Below are positions 8,479-17,596 of a DNA stretch of 64,000 bases, piece after piece; within the stretch, counting starts at the first letter, position 1; every line of letters starts with the position of its first letter. The stretch is from positions 4,340,001 to 4,404,000 of the forward strand of contig NZ_CP070225.1 of assembly GCF_021631985.1 (NCBI RefSeq). Reading direction: 5' to 3'. A program made the translations under genes and the position numbers. Below the pieces are notes generated by a model. It ran no database searches and had not been told where the DNA came from. It was given only the letters and a program-made list of their open reading frames with translations. The DNA is from Sandaracinus amylolyticus. GTDB taxonomy: Bacteria > Myxococcota_A > Polyangia > Polyangiales > Sandaracinaceae.

Positions 8479-9564
8479 TCAGAACTCGATGCGCGCCGCG
8501 GCGCCGCCTGCCGTCGGCGAGGCCCACGGCGCGAGCGTGAAGCGAGGTCCCTCGTCGCGACGCGCGGTCGGCGGGACCTCGCTCTGCGGCTGCGGGCGAT
8601 CGACGGCGTACAGCACGATCGCCGTGACGCCCGCCGCGATCGCGACGCCGAACGAGAGGTCCGCGATCAGCGCGAAGGTCTCGCCGCGATCGGCCGCATC
8701 GGCCGTGGGCATCGCGTCGAAGTCGCTCTGCTCGGAGAGCGCGAGGAACCCGAAGATCGTCCCGGTCACGAGCCCGACGCCGGCGATCGCGGTGGTGACC
8801 CACACGCCCGCGCTCGGGCCGGTGTCGGTCGGCGGAGGCGCTTCGGCCGCGCCCTCCCCTTCGCCCTCGGCGGGCGCTTCCTCCGCGCCGGCCTCGCCGA
8901 ACGCGTCACCCTCGCCCTGCAGGCCCTCGCCTTCCGCGCTCGCCGCGACCAGTGTGAGCGCGAGCTCGTTCATGCCGCCGGGCGTGACCGTCACGGTCTC
9001 GCTGATCGGCAGGTAGCCGCCGAGCGTGAGCGTGACGGTGTGCTCGCCGGCGGGCACCTCGAGGTCCGCCGGTGCAGTGCGCCCGGTGTCGGCGCCGTCG
9101 AGCGCGATCGCGGCGCCGGCGGGCGTGCAGACCACGCGGATGGTGCCGGTCTCGGCGGGCGTCGCGGGCTCCTCGGACGCGGTCACGCCGGTCGGATCCA
9201 TCTGCGCGATGCGCTGCTCGATCGTCGCGCGATCCGGCGCGTCGGGCCGCTCGCGCAGATAACGACGCAGCGTGCGCGACGCGTCGAGCGGATTCCCGAG
9301 GCGCTCCTGCGCCGACGCGACACCGAGGAGCACCACGGGGTTCGGCACCTCTCGGTACGCGCCCTCGAACGCCGCCAGCGCCTCGGCGAAACGGCCGGCC
9401 TCGAAGTGCGTCTGGCCTTCTCCGTAGAGCTCACGCGCGCGCTGGCGCTGCTCGGCGCTCGGCGCCGCCTGCTGCGCGGACACGATCGCGGGCGCGAGCA
9501 GCGCTGGAGCGAGCGCGATCGCCATCGCGAGGAGAGCTGGACGGAAGCTACGGAGTCGAGACAT
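8479..9564 (-). CDS. TPR and PEGA-domain envelope protein
   Basis: The start is ATG 9564 (MSRLRSFRPALLAMAIALAP), with AGGGGA upstream; the frame extends 11 codons further. The signal peptide ends near VSA-QQ (about residue 30). Residues ~35-125 are TPR-like helices (ELYGEGQTHFEAGRFAEAL). Residues ~140-205 form a PEGA domain (IRVVCTPAGAAIALDG, then GEHTVTLTLGGYLP), a beta fold common in surface proteins. A Glu/Ala/Pro-rich linker follows, with two hydrophobic stretches near the C-terminus. This architecture is common in myxobacteria and probably anchors or scaffolds envelope complexes. It is 361 residues in a run of same-strand secreted-protein genes. Confidence 0.82.
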   Translation of the reverse strand: MSRLRSFRPALLAMAIALAPALLAPAIVSAQQAAPSAEQRQRARELYGEGQTHFEAGRFAEALAAFEGAYREVPNPVVLLGVASAQERLGNPLDASRTLRRYLRERPDAPDRATIEQRIAQMDPTGVTASEEPATPAETGTIRVVCTPAGAAIALDGADTGRTAPADLEVPAGEHTVTLTLGGYLPISETVTVTPGGMNELALTLVAASAEGEGLQGEGDAFGEAGAEEAPAEGEGEGAAEAPPPTDTGPSAGVWVTTAIAGVGLVTGTIFGFLALSEQSDFDAMPTADAADRGETFALIADLSFGVAIAAGVTAIVLYAVDRPQPQSEVPPTARRDEGPRFTLAPWASPTAGGAAARIEF

Positions 9565-9715
9565 TCGTGCGTTTCCCCTGGAACCGACGGGGCTCAACGT
9601 AGGCGAGAGCCCGTTCGGTGGTCAATCGAGCCAGCCGGTGTCGCGCCGGCAGCGCTGTGCGCGGTGCGTGCCTCGATCGTGCGACGCGCTCGTGAACGTC
9701 GCGTGAACGAAGCCC

Positions 9716-11749
9716 TCAGGGTGCGGACAGGTCGACGTCGAGCGTGAAGCGGCCCTGGTTGCCCGTCGCATACCCGTCGACGAACACGAAGTAATTCCCG
9801 GGATCGAGCACGACCTCGATCATCGAGTGACGGTTGTCGCCCGCGTCGTCGTTGCACGCGACCTCGGTGTTCGCATCGATGCAGTCGCTGCGCACGTAGA
9901 TCGCGCCGTCGAAGTCGGTCTGCTCGGAGCTGATCCGCACGCGCTGGCGGCGGCGCAGCTGCAGGCGGTACACGAGATCCGGGCTCTGCGCGTTGCCGGC
10001 GCAGGTCGCCTGGAAGCGATCGGTGCTGCCGGTCGTGTCACCGGTGATCTGGCGGCCGGGGCGGATCGCGGGGGCCGAGCGGCACGACTGATCGAGCGCG
10101 CCCAGATCGTCCAGCTGCAGCGAGATCTGCGCGCTGCCGAACGCATCCGCGTTCTGCCCGTCGACCACGAGGAAGTACGTGCCGGGCTGGACCGTCTGAT
10201 CGATCGGCGCGCCCGCGCTCGCGTCGACGCAGAAGAGCTCGCTGCTCTGGGTGCCGCACGCGCTCTGCAGATAGACGATCGGCGCGAACTCCTGATCGAG
10301 GAAGCGCGCGCGAACCCGGGTGCGCGAGCGGACGTCGAGGCGGTACACGACGTCGGGCGCGCCCTGCCCGCCGCAGCTGCCCGCGAGATCGTCGGCCGCG
10401 GTGAACGTGTCGGCGATCAGATCCTGCCCCGCGACGTACGCGCCGGGAGACGCGCAGGTGTCGCTCGCCGCGCCAGTGCCGGTCGCGGGCGCGAGCTCTG
10501 CCATGAGCGAGTAGTCGCCGGTCGCGCCGCTCGCGTAGCCATCGGCGAACACGTAGTAGCGGCCGGGATCGACGGTCGCCGTGATCAGCGAGTGGCGCGT
10601 GTCGCGGAAGTCGTCGTTGCACGCGAGCTCGGTGCTCGCATCGGCGCAGTCGCGACGCACGTGGAGCGCGCCGTCGTAGGTGCTCTGCATGCGCACGCGC
10701 ATCCGCGAGCGCTGCGCGACGTCGACCGCGTAGACTTGATCGCCCGAGCGCGTCTGGCCCGCGCACGTCGCCTGGAAATAGTCGGCGCGCGCCGCGGTCG
10801 TGCCCGCGACCGGCTGGCCCGGCGTGAGCGTCGTCGCACCGCCGCACATCTCCGCGACCGACTGCATCGCGGTGGTGGTGAGCGTCACCTCGTACTCACC
10901 GAGCGCGGTGCCGAAGCCGTCGACGACGAGGAAGTACACGCCGGGCTCGAGGGTCGCGCCGATCTCCGAGCGCGACGTGCTCGGCGCGTCGTCGTTGCAC
11001 GCGATCTCGCTGCGCGACTCGCCGCACGCGCCGAGGAGATAGAGCGAGCCGTCGAACACCGAGTTCATCACCGCGCTCACCATCGAGCGCTGATCGAGCG
11101 TGAACGAGTACACGTGCTCGGGCGCGTTGCCGCCGCCGAGGCAGGTGCCGGTGATCACGGAGTCGCCGCTGGTCGTGTCGCCGCGCACCGCGGTGCCCGC
11201 GGTGATCGGATAGGGCTCCTCGCACGTGCCCGGACCACCGTGCGGCGGGCGCGAGACGATCGCGCCGCCCGGCTCCTCGCCGCCGGGGAAGTCGCCCGCG
11301 GGGCGCGCGCCGCCCGACCACGCGCTGGCGATCCAGGTGCCGCTGCCGCGCACCATGCGCACGACGACCTCGAACTCGCCCGCGTAGGGCGGACACACCT
11401 GCGCCGCGGCCTGTGGGTCCTGGGTGCGATCGCGCCCGAGCTCGTTGCCCGACGCGTCGCGCACGACGACGTCGAGGTCGCGCACGCCCTCCTGCGCGAG
11501 GGCGACGACCGTGTAGCAGTCGCCGGCGCGCATCGGCATGCGGATGGTCGTCTCGGCGCCTTCCGAGAGAGAGCCCTGGCTGATCTCGCCGCTCTGCACG
11601 AGACCCATCGCGGCCATCGTGTTGTGCACGGTGACGAAGCGCGGATCGATCTGCGTCGAGCCTCCACCGCAGCTCGCGATCGCGAGGATGGTCGAGATCT
11701 GCGCGGTGAGCCGAACGAGACGTGTACCCGCGCGCGAGCGTGCCTTCAT
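9716..11749 (-). CDS. Lipoprotein with four prepeptidase-C-like repeats
   Basis: Start ATG 11749 has GGAGG about 6 bases upstream. The lipobox is AIASC (Cys27). After an N-terminal domain (~30-180), four repeats of ~110 residues follow. Each starts with Cys and contains GDTT-like, TC-G, VYRLDV-like and ACNDD segments, and ends in a PGxYFLVVDG strand. This is the pattern of bacterial prepeptidase C-terminal (PPC) beta-sandwich domains. The NDD and DPG segments may bind calcium (inference). No protease domain is attached, so it looks like a surface adhesion or carbohydrate-binding protein of 677 residues. The repeats are clearly internal duplications with diverged DNA. Confidence 0.8.
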   Translation of the reverse strand: MKARSRAGTRLVRLTAQISTILAIASCGGGSTQIDPRFVTVHNTMAAMGLVQSGEISQGSLSEGAETTIRMPMRAGDCYTVVALAQEGVRDLDVVVRDASGNELGRDRTQDPQAAAQVCPPYAGEFEVVVRMVRGSGTWIASAWSGGARPAGDFPGGEEPGGAIVSRPPHGGPGTCEEPYPITAGTAVRGDTTSGDSVITGTCLGGGNAPEHVYSFTLDQRSMVSAVMNSVFDGSLYLLGACGESRSEIACNDDAPSTSRSEIGATLEPGVYFLVVDGFGTALGEYEVTLTTTAMQSVAEMCGGATTLTPGQPVAGTTAARADYFQATCAGQTRSGDQVYAVDVAQRSRMRVRMQSTYDGALHVRRDCADASTELACNDDFRDTRHSLITATVDPGRYYVFADGYASGATGDYSLMAELAPATGTGAASDTCASPGAYVAGQDLIADTFTAADDLAGSCGGQGAPDVVYRLDVRSRTRVRARFLDQEFAPIVYLQSACGTQSSELFCVDASAGAPIDQTVQPGTYFLVVDGQNADAFGSAQISLQLDDLGALDQSCRSAPAIRPGRQITGDTTGSTDRFQATCAGNAQSPDLVYRLQLRRRQRVRISSEQTDFDGAIYVRSDCIDANTEVACNDDAGDNRHSMIEVVLDPGNYFVFVDGYATGNQGRFTLDVDLSAP

Positions 11750-11803
11750 GGCCCCTCCGGTGATGAGGCCGACCCTACCACGCCGCGCGGGCATGGCCCG
11801 TGA

Positions 11804-12952
11804 TCAGCGCGGGGGCTCGCGACGTCCCTTGCTCGCCTCGGCGGGCGCGCCGCAGTGCGGGCAGTTGAGCAGCTCCATCGGGAAGGGGCCGCTGCAGTAC
11901 GCGCAGAAGACGCGACCCGCGATGCTGTTCGGATCGATCAGCTTGAGCTCGGGGTAGTTCTGCTCGAGCTCCGAGGTGCTCATCCGATCGTTCTCGGCGG
12001 CGGGCGACCAGATCACCTCGAGCGCGACCATCTGGTTCGGGAGGATCGCGCCGCGATCGCTGAGCGCGTTCCGGATCTGGTTCGCGTCGGGGACCATGAA
12101 GCCCTGCACCGGACGGCGCGTCGCGAGGATGATCGTGACCACGACGGTGCCCTGGCCCTCGTGGGCGTGGGCCTTCATCTCGGGGCCCTGCTGCTGCTGC
12201 ATCTGGCCCTGGTGGCCGCGGACGAGCTCGTGCTGGAAGCGCGACCGCGCTTCGTTCGCCCACTGCTGGAACGCGCCCTGGGCCTGCTGCGGCTGCATGC
12301 CGCCGCCGTCCTTCGTCGCGGCGTAGAGCCAGCTGATCTCGTGACGGCGAAGCGCGAGCACGGTCTCGGAGAGCAGCTGCGCGAGGCCGCTCGGGCTGCG
12401 CGTGTCGCCGGTCTGCGCGAGCTGCATGAGGTGCTGCTGCAGCTGCGCGCGGGCGCGCCAGTCGAGGCCGAGCTGGATCTGCGAGAGGTACATCGCGTTC
12501 GGGCCCGAGTAGCCCATCCCGCCGCCGCCGGGCATGCCCATCGGAGGCGCGCCCATGAACGGCGCGCCACCGCCGCCGCCTCGGCGACGCTGGTTGATGA
12601 TCGCGATGGTGACGAAGAGGCCGATGAACATCAGCAGGCAGCACGCGCCGCCGCAGCCCATCCCGCCGCCACCACCGCCATAGCTCCCGCCGTAGCCGCC
12701 GCCTCCGTAGCTCCCGCCGTAGCCGCCACCCCCGTAGCTGCCGCCGCCGTAGCTGCCGCCGCCGCCGCCCCAGTCGGAGCCGCCTCCGCCGCCGCCGCCG
12801 CCACCACCGCTCCCGCCGCCGCTCCAGTCGCCGCCGCCGAAGCTGCCGCCCGTGCCCTGCGCGGCGACCTGCGCCGGACCGGCGATCGCGATCACGAACG
12901 CGAAGAACAGCGTGAGCAGGAACGAGCGCAGCGCGGATCGCGGAGGCGACAT
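11804..12952 (-). CDS. DUF1517-family membrane protein with Gly-rich N-terminus and zinc ribbon
   Basis: Start ATG 12952 (MSPPRSALRSFLL) is followed by a cleavable signal sequence. A low-complexity segment of ~75 residues follows, almost only Gly with Ser, Tyr and Asp, then a Cys/Met-rich stretch and one transmembrane helix (LLMFIGLFVTIAII). The domain after it matches DUF1517: RARAQLQQHLMQLAQTGDTR, then LAQLLSETVLALRRHEISWL, later a beta-rich part with VVVTIILATRR. The last ~35 residues carry a CAYC...CPHC zinc ribbon. DUF1517 proteins are membrane proteins of unknown function in bacteria and plastids. The ribbon is an unusual addition. Confidence 0.75.
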   Translation of the reverse strand: MSPPRSALRSFLLTLFFAFVIAIAGPAQVAAQGTGGSFGGGDWSGGGSGGGGGGGGGGSDWGGGGGSYGGGSYGGGGYGGSYGGGGYGGSYGGGGGGMGCGGACCLLMFIGLFVTIAIINQRRRGGGGGAPFMGAPPMGMPGGGGMGYSGPNAMYLSQIQLGLDWRARAQLQQHLMQLAQTGDTRSPSGLAQLLSETVLALRRHEISWLYAATKDGGGMQPQQAQGAFQQWANEARSRFQHELVRGHQGQMQQQQGPEMKAHAHEGQGTVVVTIILATRRPVQGFMVPDANQIRNALSDRGAILPNQMVALEVIWSPAAENDRMSTSELEQNYPELKLIDPNSIAGRVFCAYCSGPFPMELLNCPHCGAPAEASKGRREPPR

Positions 12953-13109
12953 GCGGGGCAGTATCGCTGCCCACCCATCACCGTCGCAACCCGCGCTGCG
13001 GGAGCTGCTCGGTCCAGCTGGAGTGCTCGCCGGCGCAGGGCCCGCAAGGAAGCGTGCGGAGCACACGCACGGGAGGGCCCTGAGCGGGCGAGCCGATTCG
13101 GGACACTGC

Positions 13110-15230
13110 TCAGTCGATCGACTCGAGGTCCGCGCCGCCCGCGTAGCCGTAGCTCACGTACGCGTCGAAGCCGGACACGATCAGGCTGACTTCTTCGGTC
13201 GCGCGCAGCGTGTGATAGCCGTCGTTCTGCACGCCGTCCTCGACCTCGACGTTCGGCGGGCCTATCACGTCGGGGAACGAGAGCTGGCAGCGATAGACGA
13301 ACCACTCGGGCGGCGGGTCCGTCATCATCCGCTCGATTCCGTCGGCCGCCGCCGCCTCGCACTCGAACTCGGTGAGCGGGCGCTCGTCGAGGAGGATCTG
13401 CGCGCTCGCGGGCGCGACGATCGTGACGAAGTCGAACGCGTAGAGATCGGGCGTGAGGAACACGTAGTCGCGCCGGAATTGATCGACCGGCGGCACGCCG
13501 ACGATCGACGGATCGCCGCCCGGATAACGCGAGTCGATGCCGATCGACTCCTGGCTCGACTGCACCTGCAGCACCGCGATCGCCTGCGACGAGCGGATCT
13601 CGAAGTCCTGCGTCGTCTCGATCACGAGGCTCTGGTTCTGCTCGAGCTCGTACGCGAGGAAGCCCCCGAAGCCGTCGTCGATCGTCGTCTCGATCATCGT
13701 GACGCCCTCGGCGACCGCGACGATGCGCACCGACTCCGGCTCCGCGAAGTCGCCGACCGAGCTGCCGTCGATCAGCGCCGCGCTCAGCGCGCGCGAGCGA
13801 CGCGGCGTGAGCCCGATGAAGAAGTGCCTGCCCAGCGCGTCGTTCGCGAAGAGCTGCTCCTCGACGTGGTCACCGCAGCACTGGCGATTGAGCAGCGTCT
13901 CGTAGCGCGGCGCATCGCTCGCCTCGGTCCCGACGAACACCGCGACGGGATGCTCCGGGCTCGCGACGACTTGCGTGCCCGTGAAGTCCGCGTTGAAGCC
14001 CTGGGTCTCCAGGTTGATCACGTCGAACGCGCCGAGCTCGAGCTCGATCACGTCGCCGGGGCCGTAGTTCTCCTCGCCGGGGAGCCCGACGACGTTGCGC
14101 ACCTCGGCACCGAGCGTGATCGAGACCTGGGTGTCGGGCTGCGTGCCCACGATCGTCAGGAACGCGCGCAGATCCTCGTCGGTGCGGCTCGGATCGAAGT
14201 CCTCGTCGGGATCGGTCGAGTCCGCGATCGTCTGAGGCCAGCCGACGACCGTGTAACGCTCGCCGATGCCCGAAGTGGGCAGCAGCAGCGACGCGTCGTT
14301 CGAGAAGACGCCGACGTTGTCGAGCGGGTTGAACTGGTACGCGACGATCGGGAGCGACGAGCGCACGCGGTACGCGTGCGCGGTGAGCGCGGAGTGCGTC
14401 CCGTCGTTCAAGCCGTTCGCACCGGCGGCGTTGCGGCAGCGGCAGTCGGTCGCGCCCGGAGTGCCCACCGGGCTCCCGCCCGAGCACCAGCACGCCTCGG
14501 TCGCCGACTGGCACTCCGCGTCCGCGGCGCACGGCGTCATCGAGCTCGATCCGTCGAGCTCGCGCCGCGGCAGCTCGAACACCTCGAGATCGCCCGGCAG
14601 CACGCGCTGCTCGGCGACGATCACCGGGACGGTCTCGCCGCCGAACGCGCCGGTGTCGATCTCGACGACCACGTCGGCCGGGTAGTTGCCGGGGTTCGAC
14701 ACGACCACCGCGTACTGCTGCGCAGACGCGTCGCGTCCCGCGCCGAGCGCCGCGTTGTCGAGATCGGTCGCGAAGAACTCGCAGCCGAGGTAGCTGCGCC
14801 GCGTGAGCGCGACCTCGCAGAGGTTGCGACACGAGCCGAGATCACAGACCTCGCCGTGCTCGATGTCGCACTCGTCGATGACCTCCCAGCCGCTGCCGTC
14901 GTCGTTGCACACGACCGCGTTGCCCTGCTCGTCGCACCCGCCGCTGTTCGGGCGGCACGTCACGCACCACAGGCCGTCCGCGCACGTCTTGCCCTCGTCG
15001 GCGCAGTTCTCGACCACCGGGCGCAAGAACTCGCCGTCGGCCTCGCACGAGTAGTGGACGTCACCGAGGCACGCCTCGGAGGTCGCGGACAAGCACACGA
15101 ACCCGCCGTCGATGATCGGGTTCTCGCCACCGTCGGGTCGATCGGGACGCCCCGTGCCCTGGGTGCACGAGGACAACGAGACGATGGCGACCGCCGCGCA
15201 CGCGGCGGTCAGCGAACGGACGAACACCAT
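13110..15230 (-). CDS. IgGFc-binding-domain lipoprotein
   Basis: I start at ATG 15230 (MVFVRSLTAACAAVAIVSL), with AGGA 5-6 bases upstream; ATG 15242 lies upstream in frame. The lipobox is LSSC (Cys22). Residues ~40-150 form a Cys-rich region. The remaining ~550 residues are beta-rich and match the IgGFc_binding family, with landmarks VVVSNPGNYPADVVVEI, RVRSSLPIVAYQFNPLD, ASLLLPTSGIGERYTVVGW and AVFVGTEASDAP. The family is large in myxobacteria and takes its name from a vertebrate mucus protein; its bacterial role is probably adhesion. It lies 23 bases after the IPT/TIG lipoprotein gene, so the two are co-transcribed. Confidence 0.85.
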   Translation of the reverse strand: MVFVRSLTAACAAVAIVSLSSCTQGTGRPDRPDGGENPIIDGGFVCLSATSEACLGDVHYSCEADGEFLRPVVENCADEGKTCADGLWCVTCRPNSGGCDEQGNAVVCNDDGSGWEVIDECDIEHGEVCDLGSCRNLCEVALTRRSYLGCEFFATDLDNAALGAGRDASAQQYAVVVSNPGNYPADVVVEIDTGAFGGETVPVIVAEQRVLPGDLEVFELPRRELDGSSSMTPCAADAECQSATEACWCSGGSPVGTPGATDCRCRNAAGANGLNDGTHSALTAHAYRVRSSLPIVAYQFNPLDNVGVFSNDASLLLPTSGIGERYTVVGWPQTIADSTDPDEDFDPSRTDEDLRAFLTIVGTQPDTQVSITLGAEVRNVVGLPGEENYGPGDVIELELGAFDVINLETQGFNADFTGTQVVASPEHPVAVFVGTEASDAPRYETLLNRQCCGDHVEEQLFANDALGRHFFIGLTPRRSRALSAALIDGSSVGDFAEPESVRIVAVAEGVTMIETTIDDGFGGFLAYELEQNQSLVIETTQDFEIRSSQAIAVLQVQSSQESIGIDSRYPGGDPSIVGVPPVDQFRRDYVFLTPDLYAFDFVTIVAPASAQILLDERPLTEFECEAAAADGIERMMTDPPPEWFVYRCQLSFPDVIGPPNVEVEDGVQNDGYHTLRATEEVSLIVSGFDAYVSYGYAGGADLESID

Positions 15231-15253
15231 GTCGTTCCTCATCGGTGGGCCGA

Positions 15254-17365
15254 TCAGCGCTGCACGATGAACGTGTTGCGCGCCGAGTGGCTCCAGTAGC
15301 GATCGCTCAGCTGGGCGTAGCTGAGCTCGTCGAAGTCGAACCCGGGGATCCGCGCCGAGCGCACCTGCCAGTAGATCGCGCCGTCCGGCACGTCGAAGAG
15401 CTCGGGGATCGTCGAGAGGTCCGGCATCGGCGCCGAGGTGACGGTGCCGGGCACGAACATCTCCCACGCGAGGTTGCCGTCCTCGCTGAAGAGGAGGAGC
15501 CAGTAGAGGTCCGGCGTCGGGCCCCCGTCGGCGCGCCAGCGCAGGATGCGATCGGCGGGCAGGCTCTGGCCCACGCTCGGCGCCACCGCGATCGGCACGC
15601 CGAGGAAGTCCGGCATCAGCACCGTCTCGTCGACGGCCGTCACGCCGTTCCGCACCGCGTAGGTGAAGGGCTCGCCGTCCCCGTCGCCGGAGAACCAGCC
15701 CGCGGTGACGCGATAGCGCCCGTCGGCGATCGAGCCCGAGAGCGCGGGCTGGCTGACGAACCGGAAGTCACGCGCAGCGTCGTAGCGGCGCAGCGTGTCG
15801 AAGTCCTGCGACGCGACCTGCCGGCGGATGAGCCCCTCGCCACCGAGATCGAGGAACGCCTGCACGCGGAACCGGTTCGGCCCGACCGGCGTGCTCGCCG
15901 GCAGCGTGCCGAGATCCACGTCGACGTAGTGGTCGAGCGGGATGTCCATCACAATGTCGACGCCGCTCACCGTGTCGCCCGGGCCCGCGAGCACGCTGCG
16001 CGCGACGCCCATCACGTACGGGATGAAGCGCCCTCCGGTGCGACGCTCCTGGAGACCGGCCAGCGCGTAGACGGCCATGCCGCGCGGATACGCGAGGATG
16101 CGGTACGGGTACCCGAGGTGCTGCGTTCCGTCGTCGGGGAGCACCTCGATCACGCGCTGGTGCGCGCCACCGGCCGCGGGGTCGGGGTTCGCGAGCCCGA
16201 TCTCGCGCACCGTCGTGTAGACGTACGCGACGCGCTCCCAGCCGTCGCGCGGCTCGGGGATGTTCGCCCACGGGTTCGGCCCGTACTCGTTGGGCCCGCG
16301 CCAGATCAGATCACCCTCGACGAACGAGAGGTTCCGACCGCGCCCACCGGTCGGCGGCGGCGGCTCGCCGTCCGAGCGGCAGCGCTCCGGCAGCGTCAGG
16401 GGATCCCACATGCGCAGGAAGACCGTCACGTCCGACGCGTCGAACGCGACCACCGACGTGCGCTGGTAGCAGTCCTTCGCGACGTGGACCGTGAGCGGGC
16501 CGACGATGTCGGGGCCCGAGAACGTGATCTGCCCGAGCGCGTTGCTGAGGCCCTGGTGGGGCGTCGCGAGGTCCTCGCCGACGATCACGAACGCGCCCTC
16601 GAGCGGCGTGTCGGTGAACCAGTCGACGACCGTGACGTTCAGCGAGCCCGAGATCGTTCCGCCGCCGAGCCCGCCGTTCAGCGGATCCGACGTGTCGTAG
16701 TACTCGAACGCGTCCTCCGCGATCGTCTCCGCGCCATCCGCGGCGCGACGCACGGTCACGTCGACCTCGCCCGCCGACGACGCCGGCGTGCGGCACGTGA
16801 TGCGCGTCTCCGAGACCACCGTCACGTCGGTGCACGGCATGCGACCGAAGATGACGGTGTCGCCCGCGGCGAACGTCGTCCCGCTGCCGGTGATCGTCAC
16901 GAACGTGCCGCCGGCGATCGATCCGCGCGCTGGGTCGACCTGGAGCGCGTCGTACGTGTAGCCGTCCTCGAGCACGACCACGTCGTCGCCGACCTGCACC
17001 TCGACGTCGGCCGGCCCGACGTCACCCGCGGGCACGATGACCGCGAGGCGGCGTGAGTCGATCAGCTGGTGATCGGCCGGCTGCACCGCGCGGCCACCGA
17101 TCGTCACCTGGGCGTCGTCGGTGAAACCGGTGCCCCGGAGGATCGCCTGGTTGCCGCCGACGAACGGACCGTGCGCGGGCACGACGCGATCGAGCGAGAG
17201 CGACGTGTTGGCGATCGCGCTGTCCGAGAAGGTGGGGACGCCCGAATCGATCGGAGTGGCGGCGTCGATGCCCGCGGCGTCCGGCAGATCGATGGCGCCC
17301 GGTCGATTGCACCCCGCGGCGAGCGACGTGGCCACGAGCGCGAGGAGAAGGAAGCGTCCCGACAT
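15254..17365 (-). CDS. IPT/TIG-domain lipoprotein
   Basis: ATG 17365 has AGGAG 7 bases upstream. The lipobox is LAAGC (Cys19), followed by an Asp/Ala spacer. Two IPT/TIG beta-sandwich domains come next (about 55-130, RVVPAHGPFVGGNQAILRGTGF, and 135-215, DPARGSIAGGTFVTITGSGT). A carboxypeptidase-regulatory-like beta domain follows (~235-320, LNVTVVDWFTDTPLEGAFV). The C-terminal ~380 residues are a beta-rich part I cannot assign. It probably sits on the outer surface together with the IgGFc-binding protein encoded next, as an adhesion or recognition pair (inference). Confidence 0.8.
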   Translation of the reverse strand: MSGRFLLLALVATSLAAGCNRPGAIDLPDAAGIDAATPIDSGVPTFSDSAIANTSLSLDRVVPAHGPFVGGNQAILRGTGFTDDAQVTIGGRAVQPADHQLIDSRRLAVIVPAGDVGPADVEVQVGDDVVVLEDGYTYDALQVDPARGSIAGGTFVTITGSGTTFAAGDTVIFGRMPCTDVTVVSETRITCRTPASSAGEVDVTVRRAADGAETIAEDAFEYYDTSDPLNGGLGGGTISGSLNVTVVDWFTDTPLEGAFVIVGEDLATPHQGLSNALGQITFSGPDIVGPLTVHVAKDCYQRTSVVAFDASDVTVFLRMWDPLTLPERCRSDGEPPPPTGGRGRNLSFVEGDLIWRGPNEYGPNPWANIPEPRDGWERVAYVYTTVREIGLANPDPAAGGAHQRVIEVLPDDGTQHLGYPYRILAYPRGMAVYALAGLQERRTGGRFIPYVMGVARSVLAGPGDTVSGVDIVMDIPLDHYVDVDLGTLPASTPVGPNRFRVQAFLDLGGEGLIRRQVASQDFDTLRRYDAARDFRFVSQPALSGSIADGRYRVTAGWFSGDGDGEPFTYAVRNGVTAVDETVLMPDFLGVPIAVAPSVGQSLPADRILRWRADGGPTPDLYWLLLFSEDGNLAWEMFVPGTVTSAPMPDLSTIPELFDVPDGAIYWQVRSARIPGFDFDELSYAQLSDRYWSHSARNTFIVQR

Positions 17366-17596
17366 TCGAGCTCCTACGCAGGTCAGACGCAGACCAGCCC
17401 AAGCCGACTGTGCGGGCGAGCGCTGCGAGACGTCATCGAGAATGAACGGCAGACGAGGGTCCGCGGACGATGTGTGGCCGCGCCGCGCTGCATCCGTCGC
17501 GTCACACGAGTCGTCAGGCCTTTCTTGGCCATTCCCGCAGTATCGAGGTATGTCGAACCAAGTCAAGGCAGGGTCTCCGGCCGGGTCCGTCTCTCG

